Source: Phoenix dactylifera
Taxonomy: Eukaryota; Streptophyta; Magnoliopsida; Arecales; Arecaceae
Reading direction: 5' to 3'
Length of the DNA: 64,000 bases
Assembly: GCF_009389715.1 (NCBI RefSeq)
Contig: NC_052395.1
Span: 18,635,528-18,699,527 of the forward strand
Part shown: positions 1-10,307 of the stretch, piece by piece
Layout of the letters: each line of letters begins with the position of its first letter
Position numbering within the stretch: position 1 is the first letter of the stretch
The notes under the pieces: generated by a model
What the model saw: the letters and a program-made list of their open reading frames with translations, nothing else
Databases searched by the model: none
Told to the model about the DNA's origin: nothing
Translations under genes and position numbers: made by a program

Positions 1-361
1 TCGACAGGGTCCCGCTCGGCCGAGGCCTCGGCGCGCCCCTTCTCGTATCATCCGAGGCCGACCGAGTCGAAGGCCGGGCTGGGGACCGACCGCGTCCGAC
101 CCGGCCGTCTCGGGCGCGCCCGGATGACACCTCCGGAAAAGCGGTAGTCTCATCACCGGAGGGCTGATACGGCGCCAACTGTCGGTCCGAGCCCGCGGCG
201 TCCCCCTGATCGGTGGGCCCGGACCCGTCTGTCGGCGTCGGAGTCGCCTGCTGGCGGGGCTTCTTCGCCGGTGGGACCCCGCTCGGAGGAGTCCGTTTCT
301 TCCTCCGGACCGCTTCCAGTAGGGACGCCCTACTAACAGCCATTGCCCTGTCCGACTGCAT
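1..361 (-). CDS. Antisense ORF of a Tat-like Ty3/gypsy element, 5' part (runs off window)
   Basis: The minus strand is open from an ATG at 361 (second in-frame ATG at 343) to the window edge, about 120 codons without a stop. The product is basic and rich in Pro, Ser, Arg and Gly, with a Lys/Arg cluster (RRKKR, then PPAKKPR) near residues 19-33 that could be a nuclear localisation signal. It lies upstream of a 3' LTR and is antisense to it, the position of the extra antisense ORF known from Tat-lineage elements. The 361 start is chosen because it is the first ATG after a predicted splice acceptor. No catalytic motif is visible in this part. Function is unknown; the family assignment rests on position and on similarity of layout to the element at 24737-28900. 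Confidence 0.5.
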   Translation of the reverse strand, partial: MQSDRAMAVSRASLLEAVRRKKRTPPSGVPPAKKPRQQATPTPTDGSGPTDQGDAAGSDRQLAPYQPSGDETTAFPEVSSGRARDGRVGRGRSPARPSTRSASDDTRRGAPRPRPSGTLS

Positions 362-630
362 GACGTCGTCGATTTCTGCAAAAAGAACGAGATGGTTAGA
401 AACTGAGAAGGGACCGGAACGACTGGGGTACACTAATACGAAAGGAGAAAGTACGGAGAGCCCTAAATTGAAGAGTGGGGCAACTCACCGGAAGGGAAGG
501 AAGAACGGCTCCGAGAGCGTCAAAGGAGGAGCGAACGAACAGTCCGACGGCAATGGCAACAGCACAAGGGAGAAACTCGAGGATGCCTGTGAAGAGAAAG
601 GCGGACGGGGGAGGGCCCCCGGTTAAATAG
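362..630 (-). promoter_or_regulatory. Predicted promoter and spliced leader of the antisense ORF
   Basis: On the minus strand a TATA-like box (CTATTTAACC, 621-630) is followed by a pyrimidine-rich leader with no ATG. A strong donor (CCG|GTGAGT, edge at 488/489) and acceptor (CTTTTTGCAG|AAATC, edge at 375/376) define a 113-bp intron at 376-488. Splicing puts the ATG at 361 as the first start. This is prediction from sequence signals only. Confidence 0.4.
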
Positions 631-897
631 GCAGAAAGGCGGGTGACGCCTCGGTGACGCCAGAGGACGCCTGGCTACCGAAGGATCGTTTTCGCCCCAA
701 AGGCGAATCGACGCCATTAAGGAAGGATGTCCGCCGAAATCCGCAGACCGCCAGATCAGCGACAACCGCCATACGCCATAAAAAAAGGGCGGGGAGCTCG
801 GAGCGCGCGCGCCTTTCCGAGGGATGGCGGCAATCTCGAAGCATCACTCCCTTCACCCGTTCCCCTCCTGGTTCCAGGCTCGGAAGTGGGGGGCTAC

Positions 898-1621
898 TGT
901 TACGGGGGAACTTAGCCACCATGCCCCACGTGACCGGCACGCGCGCCCAGGAAGACTACGGCTGCCCCTTGATCCAGCAATCCGACCTCGGGTCGGATAT
1001 CTTCGGCTCCGCAGCCCGACCCCGAGTCGGCTGCCCCTTGATCCAGCAGTCCGACCCCGCTGCCTTGATCCAGCAGTCCGACCCCGAGTCGGTTGCCCCT
1101 TGATCCAGCAATCCGACCTCGGGTCGGCAATCTCTTGACAACAACAGACTGTTCTCCTGAGGCACGCCGCGGCCCCCTCCTCCACTACTCCCTGCAACGG
1201 CCGAATCCGGCGCTGCCCCACGATCCCCTGTAACAACCGTACAAAGCGGAGCTCCACTACGCCCTGCCATGGCCGTACCCGGCGCTGCCCCACGACGCCC
1301 TGTAACGGCCGCGTCAGTGGCAACCCCATCGTGCCACACGATGACCAATCCCCAGAAAAAACCCCCCAGCCTGATATATATGGGGCTGGGGGGGAAGGGG
1401 GAGGGCAAGCAAGATTCTCCGTAGCATCATCTTACCTGCTACCTCTCCTTCTCCTTTGATTCCCTCTAACTTGATCGTCGGAGGGCCCCCACTACCCCAG
1501 TGGTGGTGCGAGGCTTGCTTGCAGGTTTCCCGGCGGAGGGTGGAGCGCAACCAAAGCAATTCAAAGGGAACCCCGTTCACACCGCTGTGCCAATCGTTCT
1601 CGGTTTGGACCCTCAGCAACA
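898..1621 (+). mobile_element. 3' LTR of a Tat-like Ty3/gypsy retrotransposon
   Basis: The segment begins TGTTAC and ends CAACA, and is preceded by a polypurine tract (AAGTGGGGGGCTAC, 884-897), as expected of a 3' LTR in plus orientation. A TATA-like run (GATATATATGG) lies near 1373. The stretch CTTGATCGTCGGAGGGCCC near 1470 is shared with LTRs at 7888-8757 and, in variant form, 27800-28900, so these are related families. GC-rich imperfect repeats containing CTTGATCCAGCAGTCCGAC occur at about 965-1120. The 5' part of the element lies outside the window. The LTR end abuts copia integrase sequence at 1622, so this element was inserted into that one. Confidence 0.7.
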
Positions 1622-1731
1622 ATTATAAAGTTTCAAGAATTCTGAAAATGCTTCATTCTTATGTGCCAAAAATGAAACCCATGTATATCTTGAAAGATCA
1701 TCTACAATAACTAGTCCATACTTCTTCCCTT
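1622..1731 (-). pseudogene. Ty1/copia integrase core fragment
   Basis: Translation of the minus strand gives a copia integrase core stretch containing KGKKYGLVIVDDLSRYTW, including the conserved DD of the catalytic region. About 36 codons remain. Towards 1731 it joins directly to gag sequence, so protease and most of gag have been deleted. At 1621 it is cut by the LTR of another element. It is part of the Sirevirus-like remnant ending at 3456. Confidence 0.7.
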
Positions 1732-1908
1732 TATATTAAGTGTGGGTGTGTGAGGTCCTCTAGTAATAATGTACCATAATTCATAGTCTAAAACTTGAAT
1801 GAATATCCTCATCCTAGCTTTCCAGTATGTGTAATTTGTGCCATTAAATAGAGGAGGTCTATTTGTGGATTGCCCCTCACTCATAGAACATCCCACTTGG
1901 GTTGTCAT
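1732..1908 (-). pseudogene. Ty1/copia gag N-terminus
   Basis: The minus-strand ORF starting at 1908 begins MTTQVGCSMSEG and contains NGTNYTYWKARM, the hallmark N-terminal motif of plant copia Gag. It sits 49 bp downstream of the primer-binding site, where gag should start. Homology is lost near 1731, where the frame runs into integrase sequence, marking an internal deletion of several kilobases relative to a complete element. It is non-functional. Confidence 0.75.
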
Positions 1909-1957
1909 GATCTTTAACTCTTGATTGTGAGATCAATAAGTACTATTGGAGCACCTT

Positions 1958-1969
1958 GCTCTGATACCA
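1958..1969 (-). other. Primer-binding site (initiator tRNA-Met)
   Basis: The minus strand reads TGGTATCAGAGC, complementary to the 3' end of initiator tRNA-Met. It lies two bases inside the LTR ending at 1972, which fixes the element on the minus strand and makes that LTR the 5' LTR. Confidence 0.85.
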
Positions 1970-2184
1970 CTTGTTGCCCAAGGTGACAAACCAAGAGGGG
2001 GGGTGAATTGGTTTCTCTCGATTTTAACTATCTTACTTATGTTAATTGATGAGTTAGTGGAATTAAAACTAATCACAATACAAACAACAAGAAGTATAGT
2101 GGTTCGGTGCTCTCCTAAGCACCTACGTCCACTCCCCAAGCGACCCCTTGGGAATTCACTATAATCCCGCGGATTACAGTTGGA

Positions 2185-2395
2185 TTGTTTTCCGGGCTCA
2201 TAATCCAAAAACCTTTACACTTTGGTTTTTCGGGTTCACCAAAAACCTATGTTGGTTTTACGGGCTCACCAACGAACCTATGTTGGTTTTTCGGGCTCAC
2301 CAACGAACCTTTACAATTGGTTGTACGGGTTCACCAATCAACCTATACCGTTGGTTTTGCGGGCTGACCAACTAACCTTTACAAGGAGTTTAATA
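2185..2395. repeat. Tandem repeat inside the LTR, five to six units
   Basis: Degenerate units of roughly 31-37 bp share the core TTGGTTTTTCGGGCTCACCAA. Each unit is an imperfect hairpin with TTGGT and ACCAA arms. Confidence 0.75.
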
Positions 2396-2810
2396 ACCAA
2401 GATAAGAAGATTTAAGCTCCTAGATGAGCAAATATAACAATATAATCTACAAAGAAGAGTTTAGAGAATAGTTATCGCTTGATGTGACTTCTCTCTTCTT
2501 TGTCAAGGATGCTTCACTCTTCAAGGGTGGATGGAGCTCTTAATGACTCTTTGAATCTGCTCAACCACTTTCTTTTGACTCTTGAATGAAGCACTTGGAT
2601 GAAGAAGATTAGGGCACTTTGTCTTTCTTGTGTACTCTTTGATATTTTGCAAAAGGATGTTCTCTCTGATGAATAGTGCCACTTTAAATAGTTTCCTTCA
2701 TCCATTGGACAAGCCCCAATGGTTAGAATTCAAAAACTAGCCGTTACTCACTGTTGGAAGGACAAAAAGTACTTCTGCAGAACTAGCCGTTATGCTTCTG
2801 CCCGTGCTTG

Positions 2811-3290
2811 GGTCGGCTCGACCTGTCCTTGGGTCGACCCAACTTTCACTTGGGTCGACTCAACCTTTCCTTGGGTCGACCCTCTCAGAACCACAGAAAC
2901 TTGCAATTCAGCCTTCCTTCACTTGGGTCGACTCAACATTTCTTTGGGTCGACTCAAGGTTCAGTTGGGTCGACTCAACTTCCACTTGGGTCGACCCTCT
3001 CAGGGTTTCCAGAGAACCTTTTCTGTCATGTATTCTGTCATTGCCTTTGGGTCGACCCTCTCAGTATTTGGGTCGACTCAAGCTTGGGTCGACTCAACTT
3101 CCTCTTGCGTCGACCCTCTCAGTGATTCCAGAGAACTGTTTTCTTGAGTCTTTGAGAGGCTTGAGGTTTGGGTCGACTCATGCTTTCCTTGGGTCGACCC
3201 AACTACTGTTCATCCGTGCCATTTTTGCAGAAGTGTGCCAGATGCTTTCTTGATGTGCCGGGGTCGACCCAATCATCCTTGGGGTCGACT
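2811..3290. repeat. Array of GGGTCGAC palindromes inside the LTR
   Basis: About sixteen copies of TTGGGTCGAC followed by CCAA or TCAA lie at intervals of roughly 17-70 bp. The perfect form TTGGGTCGACCCAA is a 14-bp palindrome with a SalI site at its centre. Copies are often followed by CTCTCAG. Confidence 0.85.
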
Positions 3291-3456
3291 CAATCCACAC
3301 TTTGCTGCAACTCAAGATTAGATTCATCCAAATAAACAATGAAATGCATCTTTATCTTATTATACAAATATACTGAGAGTAATAGACTTATAAATGAAGT
3401 ATCGAATTAACTTGTAACATACTCTTGATTATTGCTTGTTAATCATCAAAATAACA

Positions 3457-4780
3457 CTATCATCCTCACTCGGCCCCCCTCCCGCAGCCGTCGCGGCTCG
3501 GCGCCACCGGCCTCGTGGGAGAAGAAGAAAGGAGAAGAAGGAAAGAGAGGAAGGAAGGAGAAGAAGAGAAGAAAAGAAAAAAAAAGAAGAAAAGAAAAGA
3601 AAAAGAAAAAAATTAAATAAATATGTATATAAATGAACGAATAAATAAATAAAATAATAAATAAATATATTTCAATAAAATAAAATAATAAATAAATAAA
3701 TAAATCAAAATATTAGTAATTATTTAATCAATTTTTTCACCAAGTTAGAAAAATTTGTTAGAAAAATAAATGATCATCAAAAAAATGAAAAATTAATTTA
3801 TACTAATAATTATAATATTTTATACATTTATTATTGTACTATACTATAAATATAATATAATATAATGTTATGTTAAATAATTTAATATTATATTAAATAT
3901 TATTCTATAGTATACAATGTTATAGTATTCTATTATAATAATAATATATTACATTATATTAATATTATACTATATCATATATTTATGTATTACTATATAT
4001 TATATTTTATTATGCACTATGGTATAATATTAGTAATGTTTTTTTATGGTCATTTCGTCATATAAAAGTACTTTCTCAGTTTGTTTACCAAATAAATGTT
4101 AAAGCGCCATAGCATTTTAGAAATGTAATTACCAAATAGCAAACAGTTTTTTATAAAAACTCTACTTCCAACCGCTCTACTTCCAATTCCAATAGCTCTA
4201 TTACCAACCGCTCCCCAAATAGGGCAGATGGATGATCAAAGAGATCCAGCGATCCATCTTGCGAAAGAAATCAATCATTTTTTTTCGTGGGAAACGACAC
4301 GACCGTATCGTTATGAGCTACAAATAGTTAATTGCCGTTTAAGGCACGATACTCGTCATACAAAACAAGCGGTTAAAAACTCGTTGAGAATTATCTAATC
4401 GGACAGCTTACAGTAGCTCAAATGTCTCCTTAATGAAACCGCCAACAGCTCGAAGGTGCCTTTCTTTAGGCTGTCTTCCATCGCCGGTAAGGTCGGTTCC
4501 TTCCCCGCCCATCAAAACACGCCACGTCTGCACCACCGGCAAGTAGACCATCACAACGGCCCACGTGTACATCAAGCTTCCCAAAAAAGTTAAAAAAAAC
4601 TGGGATGGTGGAGGCAAGCGAGCCCCAGCTTTCCAGCTGGTATCCCGTCACCTCCGGCACGTTCCTCTCCGCTCCACCCACCGCCATCAAAGCCCCCTTC
4701 GGATCCCATTCCCACCCCAATTCTCTCTCTCTCTCTCCCCCTCAAGAAAAGAGTCTCCAAGGCTTCGCCTCTCCTCTTCT
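3457..4780. other. Intergenic region upstream of the DUF1223 gene
   Basis: A purine-only low-complexity run (3510-3613) is followed by very AT-rich DNA (3610-4080) with ATAAATA repeats. From about 4400 GC content rises into the presumed promoter and pyrimidine-rich leader (CT repeats at 4722-4740) of the gene at 4828. No convincing gene is seen. Confidence 0.6.
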
Positions 4781-4827
4781 CGCTTCGGATCCTCTCATCG
4801 CCGCCCGATCTAAGCGGGAAGCGAGGG

Positions 4828-5788
4828 ATGGCGCCCCGGCTGTTCTCGTGCTTCGGGCGGGGGGCCGCCTCGTCATCGTCGGCGTCGCCGGAGAGCAACG
4901 CGACGGCGGATCTGACGGCGGAGGAGCAGCGGCGGATGGGGCCGGTGCTGGTGGAGCTGTTCTCGTCGCAGGGGTGCGCGACGTCGCCGGAGGCGGAGGC
5001 CGTGGCGGCAAGGCTGGCGCGCGGGGAGCTCCTGGGTCCCGAGGAGGAGGTGCCGCCGGTGGTGGTGCTGGGGTTCCACGTGGAGTACTGGGACTACATG
5101 GGGTGGAAGGACCCCTTCGGGTCCAGCATCTGGACCGTGCGCCAGAAGGCCTACGTCGAGTCGCTCAAGCTTGATACGCTGTACACGCCCCAGGTGGTGG
5201 TGCACGGCCGGAACCAGTGCCTCGGCACCGATCAGGATGCCATTGTCTCCGCCGTCCGATCGGCGGCCCGCTATCCCTCGCCCACCATGCAGGTTTCCTT
5301 GGATCTGATCATCTTTTCCCCCCCTCTATTTAGCTTTTGTTTATTACTAGAATACCATTGCTTCATTAGATCTGGATGGTTAATTTGATTGAGAAGCTAA
5401 GGAATTTGACCTCTTGGCGGTGGCGCAGGCAACGTTCACGAAGCCGTCACCGGACACCCTCCAGGTGTCCTGCACGGGGGCGCTGCGGACCAAGGTGGAC
5501 GGGAGCGGTGCGGACGTGATGGTGGCGCTCTACGAGAACGGGCTGGTGACGGACTGCAGCAAGGGAGAGAACAAGGGGAAGGTCCTCCCCAACGACCACG
5601 TCGTCCGCCGCATGGTGAAGCTCCTCTCCGTCAAGGACGCCTCCGCCAAGAAGAACCTCTCCGGCTCCGTCCAGTTCCCCCTCTGGGACGGCTTCGACCC
5701 CGCCAAGTGCGGCCTCGTCCTCTTCGTCCAGAACGCCTCCCTCCACACCTTCGGCGTCCAGCACTTCCAAATCCCCGACACCGTCTGA
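4828..5788 (+). CDS. DUF1223 family protein (thioredoxin-like fold), two exons
   Basis: Exon 1 is 4828-5292 and exon 2 is 5429-5788. The intron (5293-5428) has GT-AG ends in phase 0, and the product is 274 residues. The core from about residue 38 (PVLVELFSSQGCATSPEAE) is the N-terminal signature of PF06764 (DUF1223), followed by VLGFHVEYWDYMGWKDPF and TPQVVVHGRNQCLGT, both typical of the family. Bacterial relatives have a CxxC-like motif at the SQGC site; here only one cysteine is kept, so redox chemistry is doubtful. The ATG at 4828 is the first in a good context (GCGAGGGATGG). The N-terminus is Ser/Ala-rich with no clear signal peptide. Exons are strongly GC-rich, typical of a class of monocot genes. 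Biochemical function is unknown. Confidence 0.9.
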
Positions 5789-7887
5789 TGTTATGCATTG
5801 ACCGAATTCATCATGATGATGAGGAGGAGGAGGACAACAATTTCCGGCCGTTCGATCGTTCGATCCATCATTCTGTACAGTGGCCTCGTGGTGTGTTTGC
5901 CGTGTTTGCCTTTGAGATTCTTTTCCTCTTTCTTTTTTAGTCTTCTGGAATCTTCTTTTTCCTTTTTTTTTTTTTTGGAGGGAATTCTTTTGTCTAGAAT
6001 GTGGGAGAAGGAAGGAGAGATGGGAATTTACGGTGGTTGGTGGAAGAGACTTGATGTATTCTTTTAAATAGAATTCTCTACTGTGACTAAAGAGGATGCT
6101 TATATCTTAAGATTTCAGCTTACGAATATCTAATATATCAACTTTAAGTTTTTAAATCTTTGTCTTACTATTTTATTGTGCAACTTGACTTGCTAAATTT
6201 CGTCTAATTGGATATTTTGGGTCATTTCAGTACCCGATGCATATCAAAATGGCTGATCCTTTTTTAGTTATTTGTTTAGTACGGTTGGAGTTGGCTGCAA
6301 TCGGCTCTGCAAAGCTCTAAAAGTATAATGAAATAATTAGATGGTTGTAGCATCTACATTTACAAAATTTGTATTTTATTTCCTACACCTCGTTCTTATT
6401 GATAGGACAAATAGTTATGTAAGATCGGCTAGCGGTCGTTTAAGGCTTCGACTGAAAGAAGGTCCATTGTAAGGTCCATCGTAAGAAAAGTCTCAAAGAT
6501 AAAATGGAAAGAAAAAAAAAAGGCTTGAGTTCGCTGTAGATCAGTCCATTGCAGGAAAGGTTTAAAAAATAAAACGGCTTTTAGATTTTCAAATATGTTA
6601 GGCCGCTCCTGCAGCCATGTGCAATAATAATAATTAATTAGTCTATAATAGACCTAAGTTTTTGGTGCATGCGAGCATTTAGTGCATTACAAAAAGTTTC
6701 CTCATGGTGACAAAATTTGGTGATGAATTCATTTCTTAACTATGTAAATTCCTTGAGATAATATGTTGTGGTAACATCTCGTTTGCTTCCCTAGATATGC
6801 ATCTTTAAACGTCAATACTGGAGATTCAACGCTGTACCCCTTCAAATTTCAACGGCAAGATCATATGATTTTATTTGGTTTATACACCATTGCAACGTCT
6901 TTTACCAGAATCTCAACATAGCTTCGTGCAGGCGTCCGTCGGAAGCCGGTGACAATTTGGTGGTGACATGAACGAAGGCGGGTCCTTCCTCGCTGTCCCG
7001 TGGTTACAGGCATTGGAAACCCTCAAAAAATGTCCCCGGATTTTTTCCGACCTCGAGAGGAATTACAGTCCTCGAAAGCCAACATCCTATCGTGTGGCCT
7101 CATCTTCCCTGACCATCAGATCCGTGCACCCCTCCGTGCTTGTTCACATGTTAGCTTATTAGAATTCCAGTAAAGGCGAGACTGCTTATAAAGGATTACG
7201 AGCTTTGAGTTGCTCTCGAATGTGAGGTTTATATAAATGTTTCTTGGCATTGGCTACTGGAACTAATAGAATAGTGACTTGCGAAGCTCGAGCTTTTGAC
7301 TTCTTTCTCTAATTAAGGCTCAAGTTGTTCGCCAACAGCTTGGTTCATTACTTCATTAACATTCTATGAAGAATGAGTTGATCCACCATCAAGTTCTATG
7401 AGGAAAATGAGTTGATAAGAGTAATTAGCTTTTTCTGGCCAATGGCAATGCAAGTATATGCCTGTTGTAGATGCCATCCAGTCTTCAATTCATTGCGTGT
7501 CAAATAGTTTTATAACCGGTGTAGACTGGAAGGTAGCCAACGTTCATGGAATGCGAGACCCCTTTGCTTGGTGATGTGGGCTAGGGCGTGTAACTTGCAA
7601 GTGATCGTCCGCCTGGCTGCAAGGGATTCCAACTCACATTCGTCTTGAATCACCACCCCTACTATGCCGTCAACAAGTTGCTCGTAAGAAGTAAGCCAAT
7701 TAGAAACGATTTAGCTTGCCGTTGGCTGGGATGCTTCTGCTATATCCGTCCATTCTTCGCCATCCAACCACCTATATAGATCTTAAAGTGCTACCCTCCC
7801 TTTCCTTGCCTTCAATTTCTATTCAAATAAAAGCTTTTTACTAAGCAAGTGAGAAGGGTAATCCTATAATTTTGTTAAAATAGTTAT
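5789..7887. other. Intergenic region
   Basis: The first 300 bp are the likely 3' UTR of the DUF1223 gene, with a T-rich run at 5958-5976. The rest is AT-rich with no ORF resembling a known family; a 64-codon frame at 6968-7162 shows no recognisable motif. Confidence 0.5.
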
Positions 7888-8757
7888 TGATGGGAGGTAA
7901 AATGAATCACCCAGCCCATAACTAAAAGGCCATCCGGTTCGGTCCAATAAACGTCAATGCCAATCGATCGAATCTTCACTTCGGCTCAGAGTTAGCTCGA
8001 CTTCGAGACTCCGCCAAAAGCTCCACCAACTTCAGATATTCGTCGACTCCCCCAACCAAGCTCGGGGTGCCTCCAGTATTCGCTGACTCGCCTCGACTAA
8101 GCTCGGAACGCCTACCTCAGCAGTACGCCCCGACCTTCGAGCTCGGGGCGCTCCACCGAGCACATCTCGAAAATCGGAAAGCCGAGCTATTCTCAGCACC
8201 CGTCAAGCCGACCTCGTCAAACACATGATGCGACCTTCCTACGAGCTCCGTTTTACCAACGACCGCACCCATGTGCGCGCCTACGCTCACCTACGTGGCC
8301 ATACATTACAACACTACCATGCCACGTTTCTATAGTCGGCCTTCAACAGTGAGACGGCACCTTGAGTACTATCGCCATATCCCGCTGTGACTGTCAACAC
8401 CCTACCATTCTTAAGAACAAACAGAATTACACGTTACCAACCAGCCTAAGCTGCGTGCGATCCGGCTTAGATCCACGCCCCCTCATGATGAGGGTTGACA
8501 ATACCTTTGCCATCTGGGCCACTCAATCGGGACTATAAATAGCTCGGTCAGGTAACTTCTAAGGAACTTTTGGCTGGATCAAATTCACCCCACTTTAACT
8601 TGATCGTCGGAGGGCCCTCACCGGAAATACTGGTAAGGCTTTGTGCAGGTCTACAACCGTCGCACAAGAGGTTGCTCATGTCTTTTCCTTCCAACTACTG
8701 GAGGGTTCCTCGACTCCACAGGCGTGGCCATTCTGAGGCCAAATTTGAACCACAACA
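7888..8757 (+). mobile_element. Solo LTR (Tat-like Ty3/gypsy) with target-site duplication
   Basis: An 870-bp segment begins TGATGGGAGGTAAAATGAAT and ends AACCACAACA. It closely parallels the start and end of the LTR at 27800-28900. The five bases before it (GTTAT, 7883-7887) are repeated exactly after it (8758-8762). No internal sequence is left, so it is a solo LTR formed by LTR-LTR recombination. A TATA-like box (ACTATAAATAGC) lies at about 8531. The shared stretch CTTGATCGTCGGAGGGCCC lies near 8588. Confidence 0.9.
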
Positions 8758-9243
8758 GTTATTATACAATTTTTACATAATAATGTTTTCTAGCACAAAT
8801 GGATGATTGAATGACATTGCAAAAAATTTAAAATTTTGATGTCTAATTAATACTTTTTAAGATCTAAAGGTAAACGGCCCCTGGGAGGAGCATCTTTATA
8901 ATTCTTTTATAAATTTTACGGAGCGCAAGCTATACTCTTGTAAACCATTTGACGGTGGATCCACTTTGATGCTAGGAGAAAACGACACATCGAGATTACG
9001 AGATACTGATCAACATAATAACAAAATTAATCACGAGTTTCCCCTTAATAACCATAAAATACAGTCGGATTATTTACAATCCACGCCAGCCTTTTCCCCT
9101 CTCAAGAACTCACTATACCCAAAATACCCTCGCCCCCACTCCGGCGTGCCCCAGATCCGGGTGGCCGGAATCCCTCTTCCCCTCGTCCTCAAAGCGCGAG
9201 AGAACACAACCGACCTCCGATCTCCGATCTCCGATCATAGGCT
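8758..9243. other. Intergenic / 3' flank of the DUF3774 gene
   Basis: AT-rich sequence passing into the likely 3' UTR of the minus-strand gene at 9244-9480. No other gene seen. Confidence 0.5.
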
Positions 9244-9480
9244 TCAGCTCGGGCCCCAGCAGCTCATGTACATGGCCTTCTGGAGGGAGTCATCGGCTTG
9301 CTTCCGGCGCTCCTCCGCGCCCCCGTCGCCGGAGAACAGGCCGATCCCCAACCCGTTGGGCTGCACGAGCCCAGGCGGGGCGAGCCATTCCTTGCCGGCG
9401 TTCCACTTGGTGCCCCAGTCCGTCTGGCCCTTTACCACCGTGACGCTCGCCGCCATCCAAACCCGGTTCAAGTAACTCAT
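9244..9480 (-). CDS. Wound-induced polypeptide family protein (DUF3774)
   Basis: A single-exon frame of 78 residues starts MSYLNRVWMAASVTVVKG and ends with the family signature MYMSCWGPS. DUF3774 (PF12609) proteins are small plant proteins with a hydrophobic N-terminal segment and an almost invariant C-terminal SCWGP motif; both are present. The start at 9480 is chosen over an upstream in-frame ATG at 9744 because the family begins with this VWMAAS segment. Between them lies Gly-rich, charged sequence with AEERRKQADDSLQKA before the tail. Some Arabidopsis members are induced by wounding and hypoxia; molecular role is not settled. Neither a clear TATA box nor an exact hypoxia element was seen upstream, unlike the copies at 31.5 and 35.3 kb. 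Confidence 0.85.
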   Translation of the reverse strand: MSYLNRVWMAASVTVVKGQTDWGTKWNAGKEWLAPPGLVQPNGLGIGLFSGDGGAEERRKQADDSLQKAMYMSCWGPS

Positions 9481-10307
9481 CCTCCTCCTCTTCTCTATTT
9501 CCGACCTCAAATCTCCGGGGAGTATTCTCCGATTCCGGCGAAGGTAAGTCCAAGCAAGAAACGTTATGAAATTATCCCTTTTTTTCTTTTGTTTTCTGTT
9601 AATCCAGTGTCGGCCGGAGTCGGTGAGGAAGTGGTAAGCGGTTTTGAATGAAAACCGCTCTATTGGAAATTGGTTTCCGGGATCCGGAGATGGCGGGTTT
9701 TGGAGCGGGGTGAGTGGTTTTGTCCGTATGCGTGATGTGGACAAGAATCGCTACCTTATCCCGACCGACGGAACCTCACTATCTCGTGAGGCATAGCTTG
9801 TGATATGCTACGATCGCAATTTTCTTTTCAATATCAAGAATATGAAAAAAAAATCTAACATCTAAAAAGAAATAAAATTATGAGGACCTAAATTTAAACA
9901 AAGATTAGTGTCCCATGCAGAATAATAGCAATCTTTTTAGGTTATCTAAACAACAATTCACTAAACTACTTTTAAAATTACTCATCGCTAGGGGACTGAG
10001 GCAAGTCCCGATTTAAATCTAATGTTTCTATTCAAAAGATTTTATGTTAATTTTTAAGGACATTCCAGCAACATTAATTTTTTTTTAGAGGGTCACTTTT
10101 AAATAACCATTGTTTGAATCACAGATCATGAAAATCTAGTAGATGATCTTTATTTGCAAAGCATCTAGAAATAAGCTATGCTCTACACGCTTCCTTCTCT
10201 TCCCATATATGTTGAGAAGAAAACCAAAGTAACTAATTCTACCACTTCGGAGTGTGATAAAATTGAAATAACTAATTCTACCACTTAAGGTAAACTTCAA
10301 TAGGAGC
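9481..10307. other. Intergenic region
   Basis: Upstream region of the minus-strand DUF3774 gene followed by AT-rich DNA. No further gene recognised. Confidence 0.4.

Larger units (their letters stand above)
1972..3456 (-). mobile_element. 5' LTR of a Sirevirus-like Ty1/copia element
   Basis: Bounded by TGTTGCCCAAGG at 1972 and AATAACA at 3456 (plus-strand reading), about 1.49 kb, in minus orientation as shown by the adjoining primer-binding site and gag. It contains two internal repeat arrays, at 2185-2395 and 2811-3290. Sirevirus LTRs are known for arrays of short palindromic motifs, which fits. The outer boundary at 3456 is inferred from the CA terminus only, as the partner LTR is absent. 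Confidence 0.65.

Noticed and set aside
2811-3290. Regularly spaced short repeats that could suggest a CRISPR array
   Set aside because: Spacing is irregular, repeats are short palindromes inside a plant LTR, and no cas gene exists in this nuclear DNA.
4605-5174. A 189-codon plus-strand frame overlapping DUF1223 exon 1, and long minus-strand frames across both exons
   Set aside because: They are shadows in GC-rich coding DNA with Gly/Ala/Arg or Pro/Arg/His bias and no family motif; the DUF1223 frame explains the sequence.
6968-7162. 64-codon frame in the DUF1223-solo LTR interval
   Set aside because: No motif, no promoter signal and unremarkable length for chance in this composition.
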